Positions 40,794-49,597 of a stretch of DNA of 64,000 nt are shown here, piece after piece (within the stretch, counting starts at the first letter, position 1; every line of letters begins with the position of its first letter). This DNA comes from Haloarcula laminariae (GTDB lineage Archaea; Halobacteriota; Halobacteria; Halobacteriales; Haloarculaceae). The notes beneath the pieces are model-generated. The model saw nothing but the letters and a program-made list of their open reading frames with translations. It was not told the origin of the DNA and did not search any database. The stretch spans positions 2,108,001-2,172,000 of the forward strand of contig NZ_JAMZFY010000001.1 in NCBI RefSeq assembly GCF_025457605.1. The letters are read 5' to 3'. Position numbers and translations under genes: made by a program.

Positions 40794-41096
40794 TCGAGTC
40801 GGAAGGAAGTCAGGAACGGCATTAGGCCTTCCGACGAGCGGGGGACCAACTGGCCGACCGACCCGCGCCCGCTGACAGTCCCAGCATAGGTCCGGACCTG
40901 CCGAGCGGATGACCTATCGGTATTAGAATATTTCGTGGCGCCGAAAACAGTCAAAATTAATCATCATCGTTCCCCCGAACTTGGGTGCCTTCGTTGGAAT
41001 AATAACGATTAATGGACCTTGATATAGTGGAAAATCTTTAGTCGTGGCCCCCCAACCAACCGATACGGCACCACAGCTGGGGCCGAGGATTTCACA
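40794..41096. promoter_or_regulatory. Divergent promoter region with an inverted repeat (DICT gene / porA)
   Basis: This 300-bp spacer contains no gene. Its right half is AT-rich. ATTAATC at 40956-40962 and GATTAAT at 41007-41013 form a 7-bp inverted repeat with 44 bp between. A TATA-like GATATAGTG (41021-41029) would start the porA transcript about 45 bases before its ATG. A GGCCCC...GGGGCC stem (41046-41051, 41079-41084) in that leader could pair. The repeat is a candidate operator, perhaps for the Lrp-type regulator downstream of porB. Confidence 0.4.
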
Positions 41097-42995
41097 ATGA
41101 CAGACAACGAACTAATCTGGCGAATCGCGGGCGGTTCCGGTGACGGAATCGACTCGACCAGTCAGAACTTCGCGAAGGCCCTGATGCGTTCGGGACTTCA
41201 CGTTTTCACACACCGGCATTACCCGTCGCGTATCCGCGGTGGCCACACGTACGTCGAAGTACGCGCGAAGGACGAGGATGTACAGTCCCGCGGTGACGGT
41301 TACAACTTCCTGCTCGCGCTGGGCGACTCCTTCGCCCGGAACCCGCAGGACGAGGCCTACTACGGGAAGGAAGAGCTGAAGCCGCTGTACGAGAACTTCG
41401 ACGACCTCCGCGAGGGCGGCGTCCTCCTCTACGACGAGGGGCTGCTCGACGAGGAAGACGTCGAGGAGATCGAACTCGAAGAGGCCGCCGAGGAGAACGG
41501 CTGGCACGTCGTTCCGATGGACCTCCGCGGAATCGCGAAGGAACACGGCCGCGAGATCATGCGCAACACGGCCGGTATCGGCGCGACCGCCGCCATCCTC
41601 GACATCGGCACCGAGGAGTTCGAGGAGCTCATCAGGCAGAACATGTCCGGCGACATGCAGGAAGCGAACCTCAACGTCCTGCAGGACGCCTACGAGGCCG
41701 CCTCCGAACTCGACATCGACCACGACATCGAGGTCCCGGAGGGCTCCCACGACGAGGAGCAGGTCATTCTTTCGGGCTCTAACGCTATCTCCTATGGCGC
41801 CCTCGACGAGGGCTGTCGGTTCATCTCGGGCTATCCGATGACGCCGTGGACGGACGTCTTCACCATCATGTCCCAGCACCTGCCCGAGTTCGGCGGTATC
41901 TCCGAGCAGGTCGAGGACGAGATCGCCGCCGCGGCGCTCGCCCTCGGCGCGTCCCACACGGGCGTGAAGGCGATGTCCGGCTCCTCGGGCGGCGGGTTCG
42001 CCCTGATGTCCGAGCCGCTGGGCCTGGCCGAGATGACCGAGACGCCCATCGTGCTGGTCGAAGCGATGCGCGCCGGTCCCTCGACCGGGATGCCGACCAA
42101 GCCCGAACAGGCCGACCTCGAACACGTCCTGTACACCTCACAGGGCGACTCCGCGCGGGTCGTGTTCGCGCCCGCGAACATCCGCGAGTGTTACACGCAG
42201 ACTCGCGCCGCGTTCCGCATCGCCTACGAGTACCAGATTCCGGCCATCGTCATCTACGACCAGAAGATTCAGGGCGAACTCCGGAACCTGCCGGCGAGTC
42301 ACTTCGACGAGGAGCCAAACGCCGACCCCGGCTCCGTCCTCACCGAGGAGGAGATTCAGGACGCCGCCCACCACGCGTCGGGCAAGTTCCAGCGCTTCCT
42401 CCACGAGCCCGAGGACGGCTCGAACGTGAGCCCCCGCTCGGTCCCCGGCCAGAAGGACGGCCGCTATCTGGCGACCGGGAACGAGCACACCCCGGAGGGC
42501 CACATCAGCGAGGACCCCAACAACCGCATCGCCCAGATGGAGCGCCGCCTGGGCAAGCTCGACGATATCCGCGCCGACCTCGACGAGAACGCCTCCCACC
42601 AGGCCTACTACGGCCCCGACGAGGCCGACTACGGTATCCTCGTCTGGGGGAGCCAGCAGGACACGGCCTTCGAGGCCGTCGACCGACTCAACGAGAACGG
42701 CCACTCCGTCAAGGCGCTCGGCGTCTCCGACATGGCCCCGTACCCGGTCGAGGAAGTCTCCGAGTGGCTCGACTCCGTCGACCAGGCGCTGGTCGTCGAG
42801 ATGAACGCCACGGCCCAGTTCCGCGGGCTGACCCAGAAGGAGATCGGCAAGTACGGCGACAAGCTGTCCAGCCTGCTGAAGTACAACGGCAACCCGTTCG
42901 AGCCCGCCGAGATCGTCGACGGGTTCGAGTCCAGCATCAACGGCGAGGAACTCGCCGCGACCAACATGAAGTACCTGCCAGCGGCAGGTGACTAA
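41097..42995 (+). CDS. porA: 2-oxoacid:ferredoxin oxidoreductase, gamma-alpha subunit (probably pyruvate)
   Basis: 632 aa. The first ~200 residues are the gamma domain (IWRIAGGSGDGIDSTSQNFA, HRHYPSRIRGGHTYVEVRA), followed by the alpha domain with GSNAISYGALDEGCRFISGYPMTPWT shown in part, SGGGFALMSEPLGLAEM, and the C-terminal GVSDMAPYPVEEV and the end of the alpha fold. The fused gamma-alpha form with TPP-binding PorB is the haloarchaeal type, which oxidises pyruvate to acetyl-CoA and reduces ferredoxin. The alternative substrate is 2-oxoglutarate (KorA). The length fits PorA of halobacteria better. The gene ends 3 bp before porB. Confidence 0.88.
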   Translation: MTDNELIWRIAGGSGDGIDSTSQNFAKALMRSGLHVFTHRHYPSRIRGGHTYVEVRAKDEDVQSRGDGYNFLLALGDSFARNPQDEAYYGKEELKPLYENFDDLREGGVLLYDEGLLDEEDVEEIELEEAAEENGWHVVPMDLRGIAKEHGREIMRNTAGIGATAAILDIGTEEFEELIRQNMSGDMQEANLNVLQDAYEAASELDIDHDIEVPEGSHDEEQVILSGSNAISYGALDEGCRFISGYPMTPWTDVFTIMSQHLPEFGGISEQVEDEIAAAALALGASHTGVKAMSGSSGGGFALMSEPLGLAEMTETPIVLVEAMRAGPSTGMPTKPEQADLEHVLYTSQGDSARVVFAPANIRECYTQTRAAFRIAYEYQIPAIVIYDQKIQGELRNLPASHFDEEPNADPGSVLTEEEIQDAAHHASGKFQRFLHEPEDGSNVSPRSVPGQKDGRYLATGNEHTPEGHISEDPNNRIAQMERRLGKLDDIRADLDENASHQAYYGPDEADYGILVWGSQQDTAFEAVDRLNENGHSVKALGVSDMAPYPVEEVSEWLDSVDQALVVEMNATAQFRGLTQKEIGKYGDKLSSLLKYNGNPFEPAEIVDGFESSINGEELAATNMKYLPAAGD

Positions 42996-42998
42996 CCT

Positions 42999-43937
42999 AT
43001 GAGTGCATTCAGCGCAATCGGCGACGACCGCGAGATAGACAGAGACGAGTTCACGCCAGGCATCGAGCCACAGGCCACCTGGTGCCCCGGCTGTGGGGAC
43101 TTCGGTGTCCTCAAGGCGCTGAAACAGGCCATGCCCGAGGTCGGCAAGAACCCCGACGAGGTCGCCCTCTTTACGGGTATCGGCTGTTCCGGGAAGCTCA
43201 ACAGCTACTTCAACAGCTACGGCTTCCACACCATCCACGGCCGCTCGCTGCCCGTCGCCCGGGCCGCGAAACTGGCCAACCCCGAGCTGGAGGTCATCGC
43301 CGCCGGCGGCGACGGTGACGGCTACGGTATCGGTGGCAACCACACAATCCACACGGCCCGTGAGAACCACGATATGACTTACATCGTGTTCAACAACGAG
43401 ATCTTCGGGCTCACCAAGGGCCAGACCTCGCCGACTTCGCCGAAGGGTCACAAGTCAAAGACCCAGCCTCACGGCTCCGCGAAGTCCCCGATTCGACCGC
43501 TCAGCCAGCAGCTCAACGCCGGCGCGACCTACATCGCCCGCACGGCTGCGGTCAACCCCAATCAGGCCAAGGAAATCATCGCCGAGGCCATCGAGCACGA
43601 CGGCTTCGCGCACATCGACTTCCTCACCCAGTGTCCGACCTGGAACAAGGACGCGAAACACTACGTCCCGTACACGGACGTCCAGCAGTCCGACGAGTTC
43701 GACTTCGACGTCTCGGACCGCAAGGAAGCCGCCGAGATGATGCGCAAGACCGAGGAGCGCCTCTACGAGGGTGAAGTGCTCACCGGTCGGATGTACGTCG
43801 AGGACGAGCGCCCCTCCTACGGACAGGAGAAGCGCGCTATCGGCGAAATGCCCGAGGAGCCCCTCGCCGAGCGGTACTTCGACGAGGACGCCGAGTGGGA
43901 GCGGACCTACGACAACCTCCTCGAACACCACAAGTAA
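42999..43937 (+). CDS. porB: 2-oxoacid:ferredoxin oxidoreductase, beta subunit (TPP-binding)
   Basis: 312 aa. ATWCPGCGDFGVLKAL and GIGCSGKLNSYF carry Cys ligands of the [4Fe-4S] cluster, with a later QCPTW. GGDGDGYGIGGNHTIHTARE and YIVFNNEIFGLTKGQTSPT form the TPP/Mg site. Only one cluster is expected, as in haloarchaeal enzymes that lack the delta subunit. It follows porA after 3 bp and is followed by an Lrp-type regulator in the same direction. Confidence 0.92.
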   Translation: MSAFSAIGDDREIDRDEFTPGIEPQATWCPGCGDFGVLKALKQAMPEVGKNPDEVALFTGIGCSGKLNSYFNSYGFHTIHGRSLPVARAAKLANPELEVIAAGGDGDGYGIGGNHTIHTARENHDMTYIVFNNEIFGLTKGQTSPTSPKGHKSKTQPHGSAKSPIRPLSQQLNAGATYIARTAAVNPNQAKEIIAEAIEHDGFAHIDFLTQCPTWNKDAKHYVPYTDVQQSDEFDFDVSDRKEAAEMMRKTEERLYEGEVLTGRMYVEDERPSYGQEKRAIGEMPEEPLAERYFDEDAEWERTYDNLLEHHK

Positions 43938-43998
43938 TCCCGGAGGCCGAATTCGTCGGCAGTCCCGGCGGGTTCGAACTGGGGTTACTGATTCGGAA

Positions 43999-44008
43999 GA
44001 TATTTTTT
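43999..44008 (+). promoter_or_regulatory. TATA-like box of the porAB-linked Lrp gene
   Basis: ATATTTTTTC is centred about 28 bp before the ATG at 44031, suggesting that the regulator has its own promoter in addition to any read-through from porAB. Confidence 0.45.
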
Positions 44009-44030
44009 CACCCATCATAAATATACCTCT

Positions 44031-44459
44031 ATGAGTGTCGAGTCTACGGAGCGTCGGATACTGTCTGTCTTGGAGGAGGACGCACAGGCGTCGTACGCGG
44101 AGATAGCGGACCGGGCCGAGGTATCGAAGCCGACGGTCCGAAAGTACATCGAGAAACTGGAAGACGAGGGCGTCATCGTCGGCTACTCGGCCGACGTCGA
44201 CCCCAAGAAGCTCTCGGGCCAGTCCATTGCCATGGTCGGCATCGACGTCGCCAGCGAGCGCTACGTCGAAGCGACCCGGCAGCTGTCGGATATCGACGCC
44301 GTCGAGTCGCTGTACACCTCCAGCGGGGACCACATGCTGATGGCGGAGGTGCGCGCGACCGACGGGAACTCTCTGGCCGGCGTCATCGAGGACGAGATAC
44401 TCGAACTCGACGGCGTCACGGCCGCCCATCCCTCTTTCCTACAGGAACGGCTGAAATAA
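44031..44459 (+). CDS. Lrp/AsnC-family transcriptional regulator
   Basis: 142 aa, standard length. The HTH is ILSVLEEDAQASYAEIADRA and EVSKPTVRKYIEKLEDEGVI. The RAM domain follows (GQSIAMVGIDVASERYVEAT, ESLYTSSGDHMLMAEVRATD). It sits just after porAB, so a role in sensing amino acids and setting 2-oxoacid oxidation is plausible, though not shown. The sequence differs clearly from the Lrp-type protein at 26350. Confidence 0.9.
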   Translation: MSVESTERRILSVLEEDAQASYAEIADRAEVSKPTVRKYIEKLEDEGVIVGYSADVDPKKLSGQSIAMVGIDVASERYVEATRQLSDIDAVESLYTSSGDHMLMAEVRATDGNSLAGVIEDEILELDGVTAAHPSFLQERLK

Positions 44460-44493
44460 CGGGTTTTTAGACGCTCCGGAGAAGAGGAGAACT

Positions 44494-46005
44494 ATGCCGT
44501 CTCGGTTGGTCGTCGGCGCCGGGTCGACCGCGAGAGCCGTAATCGACGCAGTGAGTGGTGACCACGAGGAGCTGTGGGTCCTGACGAGCGACGAACACCG
44601 CGCCGAAACGCTCCGGGAAGACGGTGTCTCCGTCACCGTCACGGACGCGTTCGACCGGGCAGCGATAGACGAGCTGGACATCGACCCGGCGACGGTGGTC
44701 GTCGCCAGCGACGACCCGGGAGCGAACGTCGCCGCCGCCGAAGCGACCGCCGAGCTGTTTGCCGACGCCTTTTTGCTCTGTTACACCGGCTACGGGTCGA
44801 CCGAGTCCCAGCGCGGTCGGCTCGACAGCGTCGCCGACCGCGTGGTCGACCCCGAAACCGTGCTGGCTGACCGGCTGCAGCGGAGCGCCGGTGAGGCGGG
44901 GGCCCGCACCCGCAAACTCCAGGGGGTGTTGCGGGACATCGACGACCACCTCGCGGTCGTCACGCACGACAACCCCGACCCGGACGCGATCGCGAGCGCC
45001 GTGGCGCTTGGCGACCTCGCCGCCCGGGCCGGCTGTGAGGTGTCGCTGTGTTACTACGGCGACATCTCCCACCAGGAGAACCGGGCGTTCGTCAATCTCC
45101 TGGAGTACGACCTCGTCAATCTGGACCCAGCGGACGACGCGGCGCTCGACCCGTACGACGGGTTCGCGCTGGTGGACCACTCCCGCCCCGGCGTCAACGA
45201 CCAGCTCCCGTCTGACCTCCCGATAGACGTCGTCATCGACCACCACCCGCCGCGGCTGCCGGTCGAGGCCCGCTACGTCGACCTCCGCAGCGGCGTCGGG
45301 GCGACGAGCACGCTCCTCGTGGACTACTTCGAGCGGCTGGAGGTCGAACTGTCCGAGCCCATCGCGACCGGGCTGCTCTTTGGCATCCGCGTCGACACGA
45401 AGGACTTCCGCCGGGAGGTCTCGGCCGAGGACTTCGAGGCCGCCGCGAAGCTCGTCGAGCGGGCCGATATGGCCGCCCTCCAGCGCATCGAGGACCCCAG
45501 CGTCAGCGGCGAGACGCTCTCGGTCATCGGCCGCGCCATCGACAACCGCGAGGAGGAGGGGTCCGTGTTGCTCTCCTGTGTCGGCAAGCTCTCGGACCGC
45601 GACGCGCTGGCACAGGCCGCCGACCAGCTGCTCGACCTGGAGGGCATCCACGCGACGATGGTCTACGGCGTCATGGACGGGACGATTTACGTCTCCGCGC
45701 GGGCCCGCGGCGCGGACATCGACCTCGGCGAGGCGCTCCGGGACGCGTTCGGCCAGATAGGGTCGGCCGGCGGCCACGCGGACATGGCCGGGGCGCAGAT
45801 AACGCTGGGCGTGCTCGACAGCGTCGACGACCGCGAGGAGTCGCTGCACACCATCGTGAAATCGGTCGTCAACGACCGCTTCCTCGACGCCGTCGACTCC
45901 CGCTCCCATCGGCTGCTGGGTCGGATGAGCGGCCGGACGGAGTTCGCGTCCGCCGAGTACCCCGAGCTGAGCCGGCCGTCGCTCGACGAGCACGACACCG
46001 CGTAG
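44494..46005 (+). CDS. DHH-family phosphoesterase with N-terminal Rossmann-like domain
   Basis: 503 aa. Residues 1-135 look like a TrkA-N/RCK-type nucleotide domain (LVVGAGSTARAVIDAVSGDH, VVVASDDPGANVAAAEA) though the Gly pattern is imperfect. The DHH part has THDNPDPDAIASAVAL, FALVDHSRPGVND, DVVIDHHPPR and IRVDTKDFRRE (all metal-binding motifs), then a DHHA1 domain with GSAGGHADMAGAQITLG near residue 425. Such proteins cleave small phosphodiesters (nanoRNA, cyclic dinucleotides, pAp). The domain pairing is known in haloarchaea. Neighbours are a Lrp regulator and a CBS protein. Confidence 0.88.
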   Translation: MPSRLVVGAGSTARAVIDAVSGDHEELWVLTSDEHRAETLREDGVSVTVTDAFDRAAIDELDIDPATVVVASDDPGANVAAAEATAELFADAFLLCYTGYGSTESQRGRLDSVADRVVDPETVLADRLQRSAGEAGARTRKLQGVLRDIDDHLAVVTHDNPDPDAIASAVALGDLAARAGCEVSLCYYGDISHQENRAFVNLLEYDLVNLDPADDAALDPYDGFALVDHSRPGVNDQLPSDLPIDVVIDHHPPRLPVEARYVDLRSGVGATSTLLVDYFERLEVELSEPIATGLLFGIRVDTKDFRREVSAEDFEAAAKLVERADMAALQRIEDPSVSGETLSVIGRAIDNREEEGSVLLSCVGKLSDRDALAQAADQLLDLEGIHATMVYGVMDGTIYVSARARGADIDLGEALRDAFGQIGSAGGHADMAGAQITLGVLDSVDDREESLHTIVKSVVNDRFLDAVDSRSHRLLGRMSGRTEFASAEYPELSRPSLDEHDTA

Positions 46006-46043
46006 GCGAGTCTTTTTGCCCCTCGCTGGGAAATGGCACGGTG

Positions 46044-46835
46044 ATGGGAGACTCGGGTCGACCGACGGTCGGAGAGTACATGACGCGGGACGTGGCGACG
46101 GTCGCGCTGGACGACACCGTCGGCGAGGTGGCCCAGCGCATCGCCGAGAGCGACGAGTTCAGCGGCTTCCCCGTCACCGACGGGCGACGTGTCGAAGGGT
46201 TCGTCAGCGCCAGCGACCTCCTGATGGCGGCCGACCACGAACCCATGTTCCGGGTGATGAGCGAGGACATCATCGTCGCGACGCCGGAGATGGCGGTACA
46301 GGAGGCCGCCCGCGTCATCCTCCGGTCGGGCATCCAGAAGCTCCCGGTCGTCGACGACGCCGGGAACCTCGTGGGCATCATCTCCAACGCCGACGTCGTC
46401 CGCTCTCAGATCGAGCGGGCGACCCCCGACAAGGTCGAGAAGCTGGGGCGGACGCTGGCGAACATCCACGACATCACCACCCACGACGAGCGGCGGACCG
46501 TCGACCTCGCCGCGCTCACGCCGACCCAGCCGACGGTGTACGCCGACGAACTGGAGGGGCGGGTGTACGAACTCGAACGCGGCCTGGCCGAGCCACTCGT
46601 CGTCATCGACAACGACGGCCACCTCTACCTGGCTGACGGCCACCACCGGGTGAAAGCGGCCGAGCGGCTCGATATCGGCGAGATGGAAGCCAACATCATC
46701 GTTCTCGACGAGACCGTCGAGCTGGGGATGGCCGAGACGGCTGCCGAGGCCGGCCTCGAAAACATCAGCGACATCGAGGTCGTCGACTACGCCCGGCACC
46801 CGCTGGTCGAACAGACCGAGCGATTGCAGGAGTAG
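46044..46835 (+). CDS. CBS-pair protein with ParB/Srx-like domain
   Basis: 263 aa. Two CBS motifs lie in residues 1-130 (VGEYMTRDVATVALDDTVGE, FPVTDGRRVEGFVSASDLLM; MFRVMSEDIIVATPEMAVQE, LPVVDDAGNLVGIISNADVV). The second half carries a ParB/sulfiredoxin-type core with EPLVVIDNDGHLYLADGHHR followed by VKAAERL. I recall that archaeal ADP-dependent serine kinase SerK has this ParB-like fold, so SerK-like activity is one possibility; a DNA-partition role is less likely. Adenosine-type ligands could bind the CBS pair. GTG at 46041 is an alternative start. Confidence 0.78.
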   Translation: MGDSGRPTVGEYMTRDVATVALDDTVGEVAQRIAESDEFSGFPVTDGRRVEGFVSASDLLMAADHEPMFRVMSEDIIVATPEMAVQEAARVILRSGIQKLPVVDDAGNLVGIISNADVVRSQIERATPDKVEKLGRTLANIHDITTHDERRTVDLAALTPTQPTVYADELEGRVYELERGLAEPLVVIDNDGHLYLADGHHRVKAAERLDIGEMEANIIVLDETVELGMAETAAEAGLENISDIEVVDYARHPLVEQTERLQE

Positions 46836-46885
46836 GGGGACGGCGAGCGGCCCTGACGACCACAGAGGTCGGAAGCGCGCCGCGA

Positions 46886-47167
46886 TTACTCGGGGTTCCG
46901 GCGTCCGGCCGCGTCGTCGGTCCGCCGCGAGACGTAGACGACCAGTCCCAGGAGGACACCCAGTCCGACACCGACCGTCACCATCCCGTAGATGGCCACA
47001 CCGAACGGCGTCGGTGGCAGTGCGATGACGCCAAACAGCGCCGGCTGGAGGTCCGCGGGCCGAATCGTCCCCAGGACGAACCCCATCACCCCCGCCAGCG
47101 CGACGATGATGACGTACATCTGGACGACGACTTTCTCGCCGGACGTCTCGGTCACACGCTCGCTCAT
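46886..47167 (-). CDS. Small membrane protein of the cox region (DUF7520-like)
   Basis: 93 aa with two hydrophobic segments (VVVQMYVIIVALAGVMGFVLG, VAIYGMVTVGVGLGVLLGLVVYV) and an Arg-rich end. The family is recalled as DUF7520 and occurs beside haloarchaeal cox genes. It is read leftward, with its start only 58 bp from the divergent 30-aa gene. It may be an accessory or assembly component of the oxidase; no motif shows this. Confidence 0.7.
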   Translation of the reverse strand: MSERVTETSGEKVVVQMYVIIVALAGVMGFVLGTIRPADLQPALFGVIALPPTPFGVAIYGMVTVGVGLGVLLGLVVYVSRRTDDAAGRRNPE

Positions 47168-47225
47168 ACTGTAATCTGGGGCGGGAGACGATTAGCCTTT
47201 TTCACTTCGGGCCCGAAGCGGGCCT

Positions 47226-47318
47226 ATGTCTCAGAAGGAGCTCCTGTTTATCGTGCTTTCGGGCATCGCCATCATGATGTTCATCACCGCTATCGTGTTG
47301 GTCTCCGGCGCGACCTGA
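47226..47318 (+). CDS. 30-aa single-span membrane protein
   Basis: The ATG at 47226 opens a frame of 30 residues: MSQKELL, one hydrophobic helix (FIVLSGIAIMMFITAIVLVS) and GAT-stop. The helix fills almost the entire protein, like small subunits of respiratory complexes. It lies between the DUF7520-like gene and coxA, in the opposite direction to both. No family is known to me. A short spacer of 58 bp could hold both divergent promoters (an ataa/cttttt element is visible). Confidence 0.65.
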   Translation: MSQKELLFIVLSGIAIMMFITAIVLVSGAT

Positions 47319-47329
47319 TCGTCCGAACC

Positions 47330-47340
47330 GCAAAAAACAA
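47330..47340 (-). terminator. T-run terminator after coxA
   Basis: Six consecutive T on the minus strand (47332-47337) lie about 30 bp past the coxA stop, between coxA and the converging 30-aa gene. Confidence 0.5.
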
Positions 47341-47363
47341 CCCGGGCTGCCAGGACGGCTCGT

Positions 47364-49154
47364 TCAGTCGTCCTGTGGCGTCCCGCCGTCGGTCAGCGCG
47401 GACTTCTCCTCGTCCTCGCCGCCGTCGGTGACGGCCGTCTCCAGCTTGCGGTCGTACCACTCCCACTCCTTGTCGAGCAACCCGTCGCGTTCGAGGTTCC
47501 ACGGGTCGCCGTCCTCGATTTTCGGCCCTTCGAGCCAGGACTGGACGAGGTTCCAGACGAAGATGAGCTGGCCCACGAGCAGGATGAACGCGCCCACAGT
47601 CGCCACCATGTGGAAGGTACTGACCTGCGCCAGCGGCGCGATAGCGCCGTCGAACTGGTAGGTGGCGTATCGGCGCGGCATCCCGAGATAGCCAAGCGCC
47701 AGCATCGCGAAGAAGGTGAGGTTGGTCCCGATCATCGAGAGCCAGAAGTGGGCCTTCCCGAGCGTGCGCTGGTACATCCGGCCGGTGAAGACGGGGAACC
47801 AGTAGTAGATGCCCGCGAAGACGGCAAAGCCGATGGCGCCCATGACGACGTAGTGGAAGTGGCCGACGACGTAGTAGGTGTCGTGTAGCACCAGGTCGAC
47901 GGGGATGGAGGCGAGGAAGACCCCGGTGACGCCGCCGATGATGAAGTTCGAGACGAAGCCGATACAGAACAGCATCGGGCTCGTCAGCCGGAGCCGACCG
48001 TTCCACATCGTCGTGATCCAGTTGAACGTCTTGACGGCGCTGGGTATCGCGATAGCGAGTGAGACCGCCATGAAGGAGGCCCGCAGCCGCGGGTCCATCC
48101 CCGTCGAGAACATGTGGTGGGCCCAGACGCCGAAGGACAGCACCCCGATGGCCAGCGTGGAGTAGACGACGAACTTGAAGCCGAACAGCTTCCGACCCGA
48201 GAACTTCGGGAGGATGAGGCTCACGAGGCCCATCGGCGGCAACACGAGGATGTACACCTCGGGATGGCCGAAGAACCAGAACAGGTGTTGCCACAGCAGC
48301 GGGCCGCCGCCCTCCACGGCGAAGAACGCCGTCGAGAGGTTCCGGTCCATCAGCAGCATCACCAGCGCGCTACCGAGCAGCGGGAAGGCAAAGAGGATGA
48401 GCGCCGACTGGGTGAGGATGGTCCACGAGAAGATGTCGAGGTTCGCCCAGTTGACGTCGTCGCCGCGTTCGGTGAAGATGGTCGCGATGAAGTTGATGGC
48501 GCCCATCGTCGCGGCGACCCCCGAGAGGTGCAGCCCCAGCAGCATCAGGTCGACGCCGGGGTTGGCCTGCTCGACCGACAGGGGCGTGTACATCGTCCAC
48601 GCGGTCTGTGCCGGCTCAATCATGTTCTCCGTGACCGGCGCGAGGAAGAAGCCGCCCCAGACGAGCAGCGCGGCCGGCGGGAGGAGCCAGAACGCGATGG
48701 CGTTGATGCGCGGGAACGCCATGTCGTCGGCCCCGATGAGCAGCGGGACGAAGTAGTTCGCGAAGGCCGCGATGATGGGCGTCCCGAAGAGGAACAGCAT
48801 CGTGATGCCGTGGCTCGTCAGGATGGAGTTGTACGCGTTCGGGCCCAGTATCGCCCCGCCCGGGACGACGAGCTGGACGCGGATGAGCACAGCCATGATA
48901 CCCCCGACGGCGAAGGCGATGATGGCGTACAGCCCGTACAACAGTCCGATGTCCTTGTGGTCGACAGTCGTCAGCCAGCGGATGATGCCCGCGGGTTTCT
49001 CACGGTTGAGGACGGCGGCGTCCTCACCGGTCGCGGTTCCACCTCCGGCTAACGGCGTGTACGACCGCCAGTTCTCAATGCGCGTGAGTAACGCGACGAT
49101 GCCGACGAGGAGGACGGCCATCAACCCCGTCAGCACTAGGTCTCCTACAGCCAT
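47364..49154 (-). CDS. coxA: Cytochrome c oxidase subunit I-type (heme-copper oxidase)
   Basis: 596 aa with about 12-14 TM segments. LTTVDHKDIG starts the core; TSHGITMLFLF provides a heme-a ligand His, HPEVYILVLPPMG the Cu-B His and the His-Tyr pair, WAHHMFSTGM the two further Cu-B His, and HDTYYVVGHFHYVVMG the heme ligands of helix X. These are the A-type oxidase signatures. The protein reduces O2 in the haloarchaeal terminal oxidase. An N-terminal TM pair and a C-terminal acidic tail (GEDEEKSALTDGG) extend the core. Subunit III is 14 kb away (63130) and subunit II is not visible. Confidence 0.97.
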   Translation of the reverse strand: MAVGDLVLTGLMAVLLVGIVALLTRIENWRSYTPLAGGGTATGEDAAVLNREKPAGIIRWLTTVDHKDIGLLYGLYAIIAFAVGGIMAVLIRVQLVVPGGAILGPNAYNSILTSHGITMLFLFGTPIIAAFANYFVPLLIGADDMAFPRINAIAFWLLPPAALLVWGGFFLAPVTENMIEPAQTAWTMYTPLSVEQANPGVDLMLLGLHLSGVAATMGAINFIATIFTERGDDVNWANLDIFSWTILTQSALILFAFPLLGSALVMLLMDRNLSTAFFAVEGGGPLLWQHLFWFFGHPEVYILVLPPMGLVSLILPKFSGRKLFGFKFVVYSTLAIGVLSFGVWAHHMFSTGMDPRLRASFMAVSLAIAIPSAVKTFNWITTMWNGRLRLTSPMLFCIGFVSNFIIGGVTGVFLASIPVDLVLHDTYYVVGHFHYVVMGAIGFAVFAGIYYWFPVFTGRMYQRTLGKAHFWLSMIGTNLTFFAMLALGYLGMPRRYATYQFDGAIAPLAQVSTFHMVATVGAFILLVGQLIFVWNLVQSWLEGPKIEDGDPWNLERDGLLDKEWEWYDRKLETAVTDGGEDEEKSALTDGGTPQDD

Positions 49155-49211
49155 AGACGCACGTCAGGACTGAGTGATAATGAAAGGGGCGGTTCCGGCG
49201 TCCCCGCTGGG

Positions 49212-49550
49212 TTACGCCTCGGGCAACTCGTCGTCTTCGGCGCCCGGTTGAGCGTCCTCGTCGGCCGCCTCGTCGTCTAGCGTCCCGGTCGTGGCGTTTG
49301 GCTCCTCCATGGCGGCGTGGTCGGCCGCTTCCTCGGCGTCCTCGACGGCTCGGCCGGCGTAGTACGTGAGCACGGCCAGCAGGAGGAACATCGTGAGCAT
49401 CAGCGAGAACTGCAGCCCGCTGAACACCGGATCGAGACCGAACGGGCTCACGACCGCGAAGGCCGCGATGAAAAAGAGGATGATACCAAGCGGGATGACG
49501 TTGACAGTGAGGTCGAGCAGCGTTTCCTTTTCGAACCCGAACAGTGCCAT
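49212..49550 (-). CDS. Small membrane protein of the cox region (DUF6684-like)
   Basis: 112 aa. Two TM segments (LTVNVIPLGIILFFIAAFAVVS, FSLMLTMFLLLAVLTYYAGRA) precede an acidic, probably disordered tail. The family is recalled as DUF6684 and is typical of haloarchaeal cox regions. It lies 57 bp upstream of coxA in the same direction, so probably shares its transcript. Function is unknown. Confidence 0.72.
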   Translation of the reverse strand: MALFGFEKETLLDLTVNVIPLGIILFFIAAFAVVSPFGLDPVFSGLQFSLMLTMFLLLAVLTYYAGRAVEDAEEAADHAAMEEPNATTGTLDDEAADEDAQPGAEDDELPEA

Positions 49551-49597
49551 ATAGCAGGCGATTGGACGCGGGGCGGTAAATAGGCTGTTGGTTTGTC

